Positions 24,125 through 32,753 of a DNA stretch of 64,000 bases are shown in pieces. Made by a program: the position numbers and the translations under genes. The notes beneath the pieces were generated by a model that was not told where the DNA came from, did no database searches, and worked only from the letters and a program-made list of their open reading frames with translations. Each line of letters opens with the position of its first letter. The first letter of the stretch is position 1. Origin of the DNA: CALMEC01 sp964434425 (GTDB taxonomy: Bacteria; Actinomycetota; Thermoleophilia; Miltoncostaeales; Miltoncostaeaceae); NCBI GenBank assembly GCA_964434425.1, contig CAYSVH010000004.1, positions 112,888 through 176,887 of the forward strand, in the 5' to 3' direction.

Positions 24125-24677
24125 CCGCCACCCCCGACCGGGGCGATCGGTCCGCATGGCGGGTCACGGGTGCACCCGACGCGGTCGCATGGCAACACCG
24201 GATGGCCAGATCCCGCAACATGCACCTCCCTCGCCTCGGCGACGTCCCCGCAGGATACGGCGTGGACCGCCGAACGGTCATCGCGTCCCTCCGGTGCGGC
24301 CGGCGCCGCCGCTCCGCACGGACCGGCCGGCACGTCGTTCGACGATTGGAAACCTTCACAGAGGGAACATTCGCGCGGGTGGCCGTCAACCCCTTCCCCG
24401 TGGCCTCGGGCGACGGCATCGGAGATCCACGCGGCACGGACCGGGTCCATCGCTGAAGACCACGTACCCGGCACCCGGTGTCCACTCGAGCCGGAGTGCG
24501 AGCAACCCGGAGAGCGCCGTTCAGCAGGGGGCTCACCCGCTCGGCACCTGAGACGTGGACGTCGCGTGCCCGGTACGGAACGCCCGCTCGCCGCGTGCGA
24601 GGCGGACGTCGGCGCGCACCTTTTCGCTATACATAAAAAATCCAGTTGGTTTTATGGAAATTAACCTCGGAGGTCGT
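24125..24677. other. Intergenic region upstream of the reductase
   Basis: About 550 bases between divergent genes. Most of it shows no recognisable gene; several short frames run through it without convincing composition. The last 60 bases become suddenly AT-rich and hold the promoter described separately at 24628-24658. Confidence 0.4.
24628..24658 (+). promoter_or_regulatory. Promoter and putative operator of the nitrite/sulfite reductase gene
   Basis: TATACA (24628-24633) is a good -10. Just downstream, TCCA (24641-24644) and TGGA (24655-24658) form an inverted pair around an AT-rich centre, at the expected transcription start. An AT-rich dyad in this position suggests repression by a nitrogen- or sulfur-responsive regulator; which one is not visible. 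Confidence 0.45.
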
Positions 24678-26327
24678 ATGGGGCGGAAGGGCGAAGGGCA
24701 GTGGGCGACCGGGAGTCGGGAACCGCTCAACGACACAGAGCGGCTCAAGCGCGAGGACGACGGGTTGAACGTCCGTCAGCGCATAATCGAGCGGTACTCG
24801 AAGGAGGGCTTCGACGCGATCCATCCCGACGATCTGCGCGGACGCTTCCGGTGGTGGGGCCTCTACACCCAGCGAAAGGCCGGGGCCACCGGCGACGTGG
24901 AGGAGGTCGAAGACTCACACTTCATGATGCGCGTGCGCATCCCCGGTGGACGCGTCACCAGCGAGCAGCTGCGTGTCATCGCGGACATCTCGCGGCGCCA
25001 CGGCCAGGACTTCGCCGATGTCACCGACCGCGCGAACGTGCAGTTCCACTGGATCCGCATCGAGGACATCCCGGCGATCTGGGATGCGCTCGAGGCCGTC
25101 GGGCTGAGTTCGGCCGAGGCCTGCGGGGATGTTCCGCGAACCACCATCGGCTGCCCACTGGCCGGTGTCGACGCCCGCGAGCTGATCGATGCCACGCCCT
25201 TCGTCGAGGAGATCGAGCGCCGCTTCGTGGGCGACCCCCGTTTCTCGAACCTCCCGCGCAAGTACAAGACCTCCGTGTCGGGGTGTGCCGACCACTGTGC
25301 GGAGCACGAGATCAACGACATCTCCTTCGTCGGGGTGCGCCACGCGGACGGGCGGGTCGGCTTCGACCTGTGGGTCGGCGGCGGCCTCGGCCCCGCACCC
25401 CGGATGGCCCAGCGCCTCGGCGTGTTCGTACCGCCGGAGCGGGTCGTCGAGGTGTGGGAGGGCGTGACGAGCGTCTTCCGCGACCATGGATTCCGCGGTA
25501 CGCGCAACTACAACCGCTTCAAGTTCCTGGTGGGCGAGGTCGGGCCGGAGCGCATCCGCGAGGTCCTCGAGACAGAGTACCTGGCGGAGCCGTTGGAGGA
25601 CGGACCGGCGGCGGAGGCGTCGCCGACCGCCCAGCGCGATCACGTCGGCATCGTGCGGCAGGCCGACGGGCGGGTCTATGTGGGCGCCGCCCCGCGCGCC
25701 GGGCGTACCTCGGGACCGGAGCTCGCGCGGGTCGCCGATCTCGCCGACGAGTACGGGTCGGGTCAGATCCGCTTCACCACGCAGCAGAAGGTCGTCATCA
25801 TCGATGTCGATCCCTCCCGTGCGGAGGAGCTGGCCGATCACCTGGAGGCGCTCGACCTGCAGGTGCGCCCCACCGAGCTGCGGCGCGGCGCGATGGCGTG
25901 CACCGGCATCGAGTTCTGCAAGATCGCCGTCACCGAGACGAAGAACCGCACCGATCGCCTCATCCGTGAGATCGAGGAGCGGATCCCGGAGTTCGACCAG
26001 CCGCTGCGCATCCACATGAACGGCTGCCCCAACTCGTGCGCGCGCGTCCAGCTGGCGGACATCGGCCTCCTCGGCTCGCTGGTCCCGGGTCCGGACGGCG
26101 AACGCGTGCCCGGCTACCAGGTGCTGGTGGGCGGCCACCTGGGTCCCGACGCGGAGTTCGGCCGACGGCCGAAGGGCGTCCGCGTGCCGTCGGACCGCCT
26201 GGAGGACTACATCGAGGACGTGCTGCGCCGCTTCCTCGACACCCGGGAGCCCGACGAGCCGTTCCACGTGTGGAGCAGCCGCGCCGAGCCCGAGTGGCTG
26301 CAGCTGGCCGATCCGGCGCTGGTCTGA
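24678..26327 (+). CDS. Sirohaem-dependent ferredoxin nitrite/sulfite reductase
   Basis: 549 residues. It has the two-fold ferredoxin-like repeat of the family and the cofactor cysteines at the C-terminus: CTGIEFCKIAVTETK and, about 40 residues on, MNGCPNSCARVQLADIG, which bind the [4Fe-4S] cluster bridged to sirohaem. The first half carries DRANVQFHWIRIEDIP and TIGCPLAGVDARELID. It performs six-electron reduction of nitrite to ammonia or sulfite to sulfide with ferredoxin. Sequence alone does not settle the substrate; no nitrate or sulfate assimilation gene is adjacent. The start is ATG 24678 behind GGAGG; ATG 24654 is in frame but lies in the operator. The TGA stop overlaps the start of repeat P2. 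Confidence 0.92.
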   Translation: MGRKGEGQWATGSREPLNDTERLKREDDGLNVRQRIIERYSKEGFDAIHPDDLRGRFRWWGLYTQRKAGATGDVEEVEDSHFMMRVRIPGGRVTSEQLRVIADISRRHGQDFADVTDRANVQFHWIRIEDIPAIWDALEAVGLSSAEACGDVPRTTIGCPLAGVDARELIDATPFVEEIERRFVGDPRFSNLPRKYKTSVSGCADHCAEHEINDISFVGVRHADGRVGFDLWVGGGLGPAPRMAQRLGVFVPPERVVEVWEGVTSVFRDHGFRGTRNYNRFKFLVGEVGPERIREVLETEYLAEPLEDGPAAEASPTAQRDHVGIVRQADGRVYVGAAPRAGRTSGPELARVADLADEYGSGQIRFTTQQKVVIIDVDPSRAEELADHLEALDLQVRPTELRRGAMACTGIEFCKIAVTETKNRTDRLIREIEERIPEFDQPLRIHMNGCPNSCARVQLADIGLLGSLVPGPDGERVPGYQVLVGGHLGPDAEFGRRPKGVRVPSDRLEDYIEDVLRRFLDTREPDEPFHVWSSRAEPEWLQLADPALV

Positions 26328-26519
26328 TGGGCGATTCCATGGGATCGGGCATATGGGGTGCGTCACCGGTGGATGCGGGGCGTCGCCGGACCCCGAAGGA
26401 CAGGGTGGTGTCCTTCTTGAGGCGTCCGGTGGCCGGCCAGGGGCGGGCGGGTGGACCGGGAACGCATCCGCGCCTCCAGGGACACGCACCACGCCACGAG
26501 ACCGGGGCATCAACCATCT
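26328..26519. repeat. P-family palindromic repeat, copy P2
   Basis: 192 bases filling the whole gap between the reductase stop and the zinc-ribbon start. Outer ends GATGG-GCGATTCCATGG and GGCATCAACCATC are inverted. Inner modules GGTGCGTCACCGGTGGATGCG and CGCATCCGCGCC pair imperfectly, and a central stem uses CCGGAC and GTCCGG. The GA of its left end completes the TGA stop of the reductase gene. Confidence 0.85.
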
Positions 26520-26520
26520 C

Positions 26521-26697
26521 ATGAGCTCGTCCACGCCGGGAACGCGCGCGCAGCCGTTCTTCTGCCCGTATTGCGGCGAGGAGGACCTCCGTCCGGAGGC
26601 TCCTCCCGCCACGCACCACTGCCCCGACTGCAACCGCCGCTTCACCCTGCGGTTCGTCGGGATCGGGTCCGCTCCGGCGGAAGCGTCCTCCCAATGA
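26521..26697 (+). CDS. Small zinc-ribbon protein
   Basis: 58 residues. Two CxxC knuckles, FFCPYCGEED and HHCPDCNRRF, 20 residues apart, form a classic zinc ribbon. There is no other domain. Its ATG lies immediately after repeat P2, which separates it from the sirohaem reductase; the two are probably co-transcribed through the repeat. A role as an accessory to the reductase or as a nucleic-acid or protein adaptor is possible, but nothing in the sequence decides it. No clear Shine-Dalgarno, since the upstream bases belong to the repeat. Confidence 0.7.
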   Translation: MSSSTPGTRAQPFFCPYCGEEDLRPEAPPATHHCPDCNRRFTLRFVGIGSAPAEASSQ

Positions 26698-26750
26698 CGG
26701 CGGCCTCTGACGAACGCGGAGAACCATCGCCTGCAACGGTCCATGAACGA

Positions 26751-26778
26751 CGAAAGCCCCGCATCTGCGGAGCTTTCG
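26751..26778 (-). terminator. Hairpin terminator after tRNA-Val
   Basis: CGAAAGC-c-CCGCA pairs with TGCGG-a-GCTTTCG, a 12-pair stem with one mismatch and a two-base loop. On the minus strand it follows the tRNA 3' end by three bases. Confidence 0.7.
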
Positions 26779-26781
26779 GTA

Positions 26782-26854
26782 TGGGCGATACTGGGCTCGA
26801 ACCAGTGACCCCCAGCTTGTCGAGCTGGTGCTCTCCCAACTGAGCTAATCGCCC
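26782..26854 (-). tRNA. tRNA-Val (GAC)
   Basis: The 73-base cloverleaf folds with acceptor arm GGGCGAT/ATCGCCC, U8-A9, D stem GCTC/GAGC, anticodon stem CCAGC/GCTGG around loop TCGACAA (anticodon GAC), and T arm ACTGG-TTCGAGC-CCAGT, with A as the discriminator. CCA is not encoded. A hairpin terminator follows. Confidence 0.96.
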
Positions 26855-26931
26855 CTTTCGGGGTCCAACCGAGGCGGCAGTCTAGCAGTCCCGCGAGGTC
26901 GGGATCCCCCCGCCTTGGTAGGTTCTCTGCG

Positions 26932-28074
26932 GTGAGCGCCCCGGACCCCCTCTACGACGTCGGCATCGCCGGTGCCGGGCAGTTGGCGCGCATGACCTGC
27001 CTCGCGGCATGGCCCCTTCAGATCCGCGTCGCTGTGCTGGGACACCCCGGCGAACCGGCCGCAGGCGTGGCCCACGGGCTGGTGGAGGGAGACTGGAACG
27101 ACCCGGACGCGGTGCGCCGCCTGGGTGAGGTCTCACGGGTCGTGACCCTCGAGAACGAGTTCGTCCCCGCCGACGCCCTCGCCGCGGTGGAGGCGGCCGG
27201 CACCCCCGTGCGGCCGGGCTCCGCGTCGGTGCGCATCGTGCAAGACAAGGCCCGCCAGAAGCAGCTCCTCAAAGATCACGATCTGCCCGTACCGCGGTTC
27301 GAGGTCGCCGAGACGGCCGACGACCTCGTCGCCATCGGCCGGACGCTGGGCTTTCCGCTCATGATGAAGGCACGGACTCTCGGCTACGACGGCTACGGCA
27401 ACGCCACATGCCGTGACATCGATGAGGCCCGCGACGCCTTCCCGCGCCTGGACCGGGGCGAGGGCGTGCTCGTGGAGGAGTTCATGCCCTTCCGACGCGA
27501 GCTGGCGGTCATGGTGGCGCGTCGTCCCGGCGGCCAGCAGGTGATCCCGTACCCCGTCACCGAGACCCGGCAGCAGGACCACGTCTGCCACGAGGTCCTC
27601 GTCCCCGCACCCATCGATCCCCGTGTCGCCGAGATCGCCGAGGACATCGCCGTGGCCGCCACGCGTGCCGCCGACGCGATCGGCGTGATGGGCGTCGAGA
27701 TGTTCGAGGCGGAGGACGGCTCGATCACCATCAACGAGCTGGCGCCACGCCCCCACAACACGGGCCACTACACCATCGAGGCCTGCGAGACCTCGCAGTT
27801 CGAGAACCACCTGCGCGGGGTCCTCGACCTGCCGCTCGGATCGGTCACCATGCGCCGGCCGGTCGCGGTCATGGTGAACCTCCTGGGAACACGTCAGGGT
27901 CCGTCCGACCCCAGTGTGACCGACGCGCTCGCCGTTCCCGGTGCGCACCTCCACCTGTACGACAAGGCGGAGAACCGCGTCCGGCGGAAGATGGGGCACG
28001 TCACGGCGCTGGGCACCACCATCGAGGACGCGCTCATGCGCGCCCGCAAGGCGGCATCGGAGGTCGCATTGTGA
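26932..28074 (+). CDS. purK: 5-(carboxyamino)imidazole ribonucleotide synthase
   Basis: 380 residues, ATP-grasp fold. The N-terminal GIAGAGQLARM nucleotide-binding loop, central QDKARQKQLLKDHDLPVPRFEV, MMKARTLGYDGYGN and LVEEFMPFRRELAVMVAR, and the metal-binding NELAPRPHNTGHYTIEAC are standard PurK blocks. It converts AIR, bicarbonate and ATP to N5-CAIR in purine synthesis. The start is GTG 26932; TAGGTT (26919-26924) lies seven bases upstream with no Shine-Dalgarno, so the mRNA is probably leaderless. Its stop overlaps the GTG of purE. Confidence 0.96.
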   Translation: MSAPDPLYDVGIAGAGQLARMTCLAAWPLQIRVAVLGHPGEPAAGVAHGLVEGDWNDPDAVRRLGEVSRVVTLENEFVPADALAAVEAAGTPVRPGSASVRIVQDKARQKQLLKDHDLPVPRFEVAETADDLVAIGRTLGFPLMMKARTLGYDGYGNATCRDIDEARDAFPRLDRGEGVLVEEFMPFRRELAVMVARRPGGQQVIPYPVTETRQQDHVCHEVLVPAPIDPRVAEIAEDIAVAATRAADAIGVMGVEMFEAEDGSITINELAPRPHNTGHYTIEACETSQFENHLRGVLDLPLGSVTMRRPVAVMVNLLGTRQGPSDPSVTDALAVPGAHLHLYDKAENRVRRKMGHVTALGTTIEDALMRARKAASEVAL

Positions 28075-28577
28075 GCACACCGCTCGTCGGCATCGTCATG
28101 GGCAGCGACAGCGACCTGCGCGTGATGGCGGCCGCCAGGGAGGTCCTCGACCATCTCGGGGTGCCGAACGAGATCCACGTCGTCTCGGCGCATCGCATGC
28201 CCCACCGCATGATCGCCTACGGCACGGAGGCCGCCGATCGCGGGCTCCGCGTCATCATCGCCGGAGCCGGAGGCGCCGCCCACCTGCCGGGGATGCTGGC
28301 GGCCACCACCGTCATCCCGGTCATCGGCGTCCCCGTCCGTGCCACCGCCCTCGACGGGATGGACTCGCTGCTCTCGATCGTGCAGATGCCGCGCGGTGTC
28401 CCGGTGGCGACGGTCGCGATCGACAACGCGCAGAACGCGGGCCTTCTGGCCGCACAGATCCTGGCCACGTCCGACGACGGACTCGCCGCCCGGCTGCGTG
28501 CGCACCGCGACGAGATCCGCCGGATGGCCGAGGCGGCCGACGCGGGGCTGGAGGACCACCTGCGCGAACAGGAGTAG
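28071..28577 (+). CDS. purE: N5-carboxyaminoimidazole ribonucleotide mutase
   Basis: 168 residues, class I PurE. VGIVMGSDSDLRVM binds the phosphate, VVSAHRMPHRMI holds the catalytic His, and IIAGAGGAAHLPGMLAA and GVPVATVAIDNAQNAGLLAA complete the octamer active site. It moves the carboxyl group of N5-CAIR to carbon, giving CAIR. It is translationally coupled to purK through a GTGA overlap, so the two sequential enzymes are made in step. Confidence 0.97.
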   Translation: MSTPLVGIVMGSDSDLRVMAAAREVLDHLGVPNEIHVVSAHRMPHRMIAYGTEAADRGLRVIIAGAGGAAHLPGMLAATTVIPVIGVPVRATALDGMDSLLSIVQMPRGVPVATVAIDNAQNAGLLAAQILATSDDGLAARLRAHRDEIRRMAEAADAGLEDHLREQE

Positions 28578-28714
28578 GCCGGCCATCGACGGTTCCGGAC
28601 CCGTGCCGTCTGCCACGCAGTCGTCGCGCACACGGCCCGGCGTCGCACCGCACCGCCCCCCACGTCCGTCCGCCCGGGCCCGACGTCGCAAACTGTCCGT
28701 TTGCAGGTATTTTC

Positions 28715-28756
28715 GCCACATGGAGAAGCCCCGGTATGCACCTTTGGCCATGTGGC
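28715..28756 (+). promoter_or_regulatory. Inverted repeat in the glutamine synthetase leader
   Basis: GCCACATGG (28715-28723) and CCATGTGGC (28748-28756) are perfect nine-base inverted repeats separated by 24 bases, in the 300-base gap before glnN. A smaller palindrome, CCCAC-A-GTGGG, follows near 28769. They may be an operator for a nitrogen regulator or an RNA hairpin. I see no match to the glutamine riboswitch core. Confidence 0.45.
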
Positions 28757-28880
28757 ACATCCGTCCCCACAGTGGGCCCATGTAGAACTTCCCCTATCGC
28801 AGGACAGGGGCGCACGCGCCCACGCAGGCAGACAACCGGATCGCCCACCAGAGGGAAGGCCGGTGAAGGAGGAACACCGC

Positions 28881-31031
28881 ATGCCATCCAAACGTCAACC
28901 GAACGTGCTCGCCGCACGCTGGAGCCCCAACGGCGCCAGTGTCGACACGGTTGATCTGACCGCGCCGGAGGCAACGATCTTCGGCGACGACGTCTTCGGT
29001 GCCGCCGCCCAGCGCCGGCACCTGTCGAAGGACATGTACAAGGCGCTGCAGCGCACCATCAAGCGTGGCGAGAGGCTCGACCCGTCGATCGCCAACGCGG
29101 TCGCCCAGGCCATGCAGGAATGGGCGATGGGCAAGGGCGCGACCCACTACACCCACTGGTTCCAGCCGCTCACGGGCTCGACCGCGGAGAAGCACGACTC
29201 CTTCTTCAACCCGGTCGGAGACGGCACGGCCATCGCCGAGTTCAGCGGCAAGGAGCTGATCCAGGGCGAACCGGACGCGTCCAGTTTCCCCACCGGCGGT
29301 ATCCGGGCGACGTTCGAGGCCCGCGGCTACACGGCCTGGGACCCCACCAGCCCGGCCTTCATCCTCCGCAACCCCAACGGGGCCTATCTCTGCATCCCGA
29401 CGGCGTTCGCCTCGTGGACCGGTGAGGCCCTCGACAACAAGATCCCGCTCCTGCGGTCCATTGACGCGCTCGCGTCGGCCGCCCTCCGTGCGCTCCGCCT
29501 GTTCGGTGACACCGAGACGCAGCGGGTCTTCACGACGATCGGCCCGGAGCAGGAGTACTTCCTCGTCGAGGAGCAGTACTACTACGAGCGCCCCGACCTC
29601 ATCACCACGGGCCGCACCCTCTTCGGCGCCAAGCCCCCGCGCGGCCACGAGATGGACGACCACTACTTCGGATCCATTCCGGAGCGCGTGCTGGCATACA
29701 TGCTGGAGGTCGAGGACACCCTGGCCCGCCTGGGCGTCCCCATCAAGACCCGCCACAACGAGGTCGCCCCGAACCAGTATGAGGTGGCACCCGTCTACGA
29801 GGGCACCAACGTGGGTTCGGACCACCAGCAGCTCTCCATGCAGGTGCTCCAGAACGTCGCGCCCCGCTACGGGTTCGTGTGCCTCCTGCACGAGAAGCCG
29901 TTCGCCGGCGTCAACGGGTCCGGCAAGCACAACAACTGGTCCATCGGCACCGACACGGGGATGAACCTCCTCGACCCGGGCGACAACCCGTTCGAGAACG
30001 AGCTCTTCCTCTTCTTCGCGACCGCGGTCATCCAGGCGGTCAACAAGCACCAGGGCCTGCTGCGTGCCACGGTCGCCAGCGCGGGCCAGGATCACCGGCT
30101 CGGCGCCAACGAGGCACCGCCGGCCATCATCTCGGTCTTCCTCGGCTCGGAGCTCGAGAGCGTCTTCGACAAGCTCGCGGGCGGCAAGGGCGGAGCCACG
30201 ACCCCGGAGTCCGTGCTGGGTCTCGGAACCCCGGTGCTCCCCCACCTCGCCCTCGACTCGGGTGACCGCAACCGGACCAGCCCGTTCGCGTTCACCGGCA
30301 ACAAGTTCGAGTTCCGCGCGCTCGGCTCCAACCAGTCGCCGAGCCTCCCCAACACGGTGCTCAACACCATCGTCGCGGAGGCCGTCGACGACCTGGTCGA
30401 CAAGCTCGAGAAGGCGATGGAGGGCGGCAAGCACGTCGACGACGTCCTCGCCGGTGTCCTCGGCAAGAGCTACAAGGCCAACCGGAAGGTGGTCTTCGAC
30501 GGCGACGGGTACAGCGAGGAATGGCACCAGGAGGCGGAGAAGCGCGGCCTCAAGAACCTGCGCACCACCCCCGACGCCCTTCCCGAGCTCATCTCGAAGC
30601 CGTCCATCCAGGTCTTCTCACGCTACGGAGTCCTGAACACGCGTGAGATCGAGGCGCGCTACGACGTGCTGGTCGAGCAGTACACGATGACGCTCAACAT
30701 CGAGGCGGAGACCGCCGCCACGATCGCACGCACGATCCTGCTTCCGGCCGCCGTCCGATACCTGGGTGAGCTCAAGAACGCCGGCATCGAGGAGCTCGTG
30801 TCCGAGCTGGACGGCCTCGTGTCGGAGTTCGTACCCGCCATCAAGGACCTCGAGCAGGCGAACATCGACCACCCGCCGGACCTTCCCCTCATCCGGCACG
30901 CTGAGTACATGCGCGACTCGGTCCTCCCCGCCATGAGCGAGGTGCGGGAGATCGCCGACAGGCTGGAGAAGATCGTCGCCGACGACCTGTGGCCGCTGCC
31001 GAAGTACAGCGAGATCCTCTTCATCAAGTAA
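28881..31031 (+). CDS. glnN: Glutamine synthetase type III
   Basis: 716 residues, the length of GSIII rather than the 450-470 of type I. Type III blocks are present: HYTHWFQPLTGSTAEKHDSF, SSFPTGGIRATFEARGYTAWD, TIGPEQEYFLVEE, TRHNEVAPNQYEVAPVYEG, GSGKHNNWSIGTDTG and TGNKFEFRALGSNQSPSLP. It ligates ammonia to glutamate using ATP, as a dodecamer. The start ATG follows GGAGG; an open frame continues upstream to 28701 but without family similarity. It stands alone, with an inverted repeat in its leader and a terminator after the stop. Type III enzymes in actinobacteria usually accompany a type I enzyme encoded elsewhere. Confidence 0.95.
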   Translation: MPSKRQPNVLAARWSPNGASVDTVDLTAPEATIFGDDVFGAAAQRRHLSKDMYKALQRTIKRGERLDPSIANAVAQAMQEWAMGKGATHYTHWFQPLTGSTAEKHDSFFNPVGDGTAIAEFSGKELIQGEPDASSFPTGGIRATFEARGYTAWDPTSPAFILRNPNGAYLCIPTAFASWTGEALDNKIPLLRSIDALASAALRALRLFGDTETQRVFTTIGPEQEYFLVEEQYYYERPDLITTGRTLFGAKPPRGHEMDDHYFGSIPERVLAYMLEVEDTLARLGVPIKTRHNEVAPNQYEVAPVYEGTNVGSDHQQLSMQVLQNVAPRYGFVCLLHEKPFAGVNGSGKHNNWSIGTDTGMNLLDPGDNPFENELFLFFATAVIQAVNKHQGLLRATVASAGQDHRLGANEAPPAIISVFLGSELESVFDKLAGGKGGATTPESVLGLGTPVLPHLALDSGDRNRTSPFAFTGNKFEFRALGSNQSPSLPNTVLNTIVAEAVDDLVDKLEKAMEGGKHVDDVLAGVLGKSYKANRKVVFDGDGYSEEWHQEAEKRGLKNLRTTPDALPELISKPSIQVFSRYGVLNTREIEARYDVLVEQYTMTLNIEAETAATIARTILLPAAVRYLGELKNAGIEELVSELDGLVSEFVPAIKDLEQANIDHPPDLPLIRHAEYMRDSVLPAMSEVREIADRLEKIVADDLWPLPKYSEILFIK

Positions 31032-31083
31032 CCCCCACGCCTTCGTTCGGGTCCCCCCCTTCACCGACCGCAGGCGCCCCCAA

Positions 31084-31124
31084 GAGAACGGCCCCCTCCG
31101 AACCACGGTGGCGGGCCGTTTCTC
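31084..31124 (+). terminator. Terminator hairpin after glnN
   Basis: GAGAACGGCCC (31084-31094) pairs with GGGCCGTTTCTC (31113-31124) with one bulged T, followed by ATTTC. It lies 53 bases after the glnN stop. Confidence 0.7.
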
Positions 31125-31231
31125 ATTTCGGGCGTTCGCCGCTCATCGCGCCACGCCCGGTCCGGCCGCACCCCACCGGAGCGGGCCCGCACCCTCTGTC
31201 CGACGCCGTAACCGCCCCGGAGATCCGGCCG

Positions 31232-31414
31232 TCAGTCGCGCTCGCTGGAGCGACGCGCACGGACCAGCCCGTAGTACACGCCGCCCCCGAAGATCCCGAC
31301 GACGACCGCTCCCAGCAGGACGGCCACGGGCACGACGAGGGTCCAGAACACGCCGATGAGGACGAGCGCCACCACGAAGGCGGACAGAGCGGCGATCACC
31401 CACGAGCGGTTCAT
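31232..31414 (-). CDS. Small two-helix membrane protein
   Basis: 60 residues. MNRSWVIAALSAFVVALVLI is followed directly by a second hydrophobic run (VPVAVLLGAVVVGIFGGGVYYGLV) and a short basic tail, RARRSSERD, so nearly the whole protein is membrane-embedded. The inner positive tail predicts a cytoplasmic C-terminus. I recognise no family. An ATG three codons upstream (31423) is an alternative start. It lies downstream of the tRNA-Gly and tRNA-Cys genes on the same strand and may be read through from them or have its own promoter. Confidence 0.55.
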   Translation of the reverse strand: MNRSWVIAALSAFVVALVLIGVFWTLVVPVAVLLGAVVVGIFGGGVYYGLVRARRSSERD

Positions 31415-31497
31415 GGAGGCCATCCTGACAGACGCGGGCCCCGGCTCACGGTGGCTGCGTACCCCGTCCGCATCGCGGGCGAGATACTGCCGGTCAG

Positions 31498-31571
31498 AGG
31501 CGACGACCGGATTCGAACCGGTGAATAACGGTTTTGCAGACCGCCGCGTTAGCCAGCTTCGCCACGTCGCC
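31498..31571 (-). tRNA. tRNA-Cys (GCA)
   Basis: The cloverleaf has acceptor arm GGCGACG/CGTCGCC, anticodon stem CGGTC-like around loop CTGCAAA (anticodon GCA), T arm with GGTTCGAATCC, and U as the discriminator, the identity base of tRNA-Cys. CCA is not encoded. It lies 30 bases after tRNA-Gly on the same strand. Confidence 0.94.
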
Positions 31572-31601
31572 TTGGGCACGCCCGGTATTTCGGGGCGGGA
31601 G

Positions 31602-31675
31602 AGCGGATGAAGGGACTCGAACCCTCGACCTTCTGCATGGCAAGCAGACGCTCTAGCCAACTGAGCTACATCCGC
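31602..31675 (-). tRNA. tRNA-Gly (GCC)
   Basis: Acceptor arm GCGGATG/CATCCGC, D arm with AGCTCAGTTGG, anticodon stem TCTGC/GCAGA around loop TTGCCAT (anticodon GCC), T arm GAGGG-TTCGAGT-CCCTT, discriminator U. CCA is not encoded. A tandem with tRNA-Cys, probably one transcript. Confidence 0.96.
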
Positions 31676-31877
31676 GAAGCTGGGGGAGTATACCGCAACG
31701 CTCGAGCGCCGTGCGGCCCGTCGGCGGGCGGGGTCCCCCGCCGGCGATCCCGGTACGACGTGCACGGACGCCGTGCGCTCCGCGGCTCCCTGTCCGGAGC
31801 CACCCGATGGACGCGCGATCCCGGCCCGGCCGACGCCCCACCCCTCCCACCGGCGGCCCTTGCGCGTGCCGCGTGGG

Positions 31878-32711
31878 CTACGCGACGCGACCGAGGAAGG
31901 CAGCGATCGTGGCCAGTGAGGCCTCCGACTCCGGGTGGAGATGGGCCCTGCGCCAGAAGCCGTGCTCGACCTCGGGGTGGTGGTCCACGGTGACCTCGCC
32001 ACCCGCCGCGGCGATGCGCCGCGCCAGTTCCTCGTTCTCACCGCGGAGGTAGTCGCGTCCCGCCGTGACCACGAGCACCGGGGGAAGCGTCCCCAGGTCC
32101 GGGGAGTCGATGGGGCTCACCTCGGGATCGGCTGGGGCGACGCCGTCACCGAGATAGCGCTCCCAGTACCACTGCGCGTCGGCGACCGCATTCCGGTGCT
32201 CCGGCGCGGTCGACACGAACCGGAGGCGCGGATCGACGAACGGATAGACGAACACGGCCGCGGCGAAGCGCCCCGGATGACGCAGTGCGAGGACGAGGGC
32301 CAGCTTCGCGCCCGCGCTGTCGCCGATGACGACGGCGGGTGTGGTGGGCAGATTCCATGTGGGCCCGTCCTCGCCCAACCACCGGAGGACGCCCTCCATG
32401 TCCTGGACGGCCGCCGGATGGCGGTGCTCCGGCGAACGGCGGTAGTCCACGGCGACGACCGCCCAGCCGGTCCGGTTGGCCAGACGCCGCATGTGGGCGT
32501 CGTGCGTGTCGAGATCGCCGAAGACGAAACCGCCGCCGTGCGCGAAGAGCATGGTGCCCCGCGGCGCCCGCGGCGCGTAGATGCGGCAGGGAACGCCGGC
32601 ATCCACGTCCATCACGCGATCGACGGGTTCACGCTCGTGTCCCGCGGCGTCGTCCGCCATGGCACGGCGGACGGCCTCCACGTCGGGCGGCCGGTGCGCC
32701 GGGTCGCTCAC
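31878..32711 (-). CDS. Alpha/beta hydrolase of the hormone-sensitive-lipase family
   Basis: 277 residues. FAHGGGFVFGD is the HGGG oxyanion motif; VVIGDSAGAKLAL is the nucleophile elbow with catalytic Ser; VVTAGRDYLRGENEELA holds the Asp and EVEHGFWRR the His. These features define bacterial HSL (family IV) esterases, cytoplasmic enzymes acting on short acyl esters. The substrate is unknown. A GTG start at 32711 is used, preceded by GGTGAG. It is followed, on the same strand, by the two tRNA genes, and lies 42 bases downstream of the DUF805 gene. Confidence 0.9.
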   Translation of the reverse strand: MSDPAHRPPDVEAVRRAMADDAAGHEREPVDRVMDVDAGVPCRIYAPRAPRGTMLFAHGGGFVFGDLDTHDAHMRRLANRTGWAVVAVDYRRSPEHRHPAAVQDMEGVLRWLGEDGPTWNLPTTPAVVIGDSAGAKLALVLALRHPGRFAAAVFVYPFVDPRLRFVSTAPEHRNAVADAQWYWERYLGDGVAPADPEVSPIDSPDLGTLPPVLVVTAGRDYLRGENEELARRIAAAGGEVTVDHHPEVEHGFWRRAHLHPESEASLATIAAFLGRVA

Positions 32712-32753
32712 CGGCTCACCGCGATCGCCGGTCCGTGCCGCCCCCGCACGGCA

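Noticed and set aside
24117..24536. Minus-strand frame overlapping the XRE gene start
   Set aside because: Cys/Arg-rich with no motif and no Shine-Dalgarno; no evidence it is expressed.
28578..28880. Glutamine riboswitch upstream of glnN
   Set aside because: The conserved core of that RNA class could not be found; only inverted repeats are visible.
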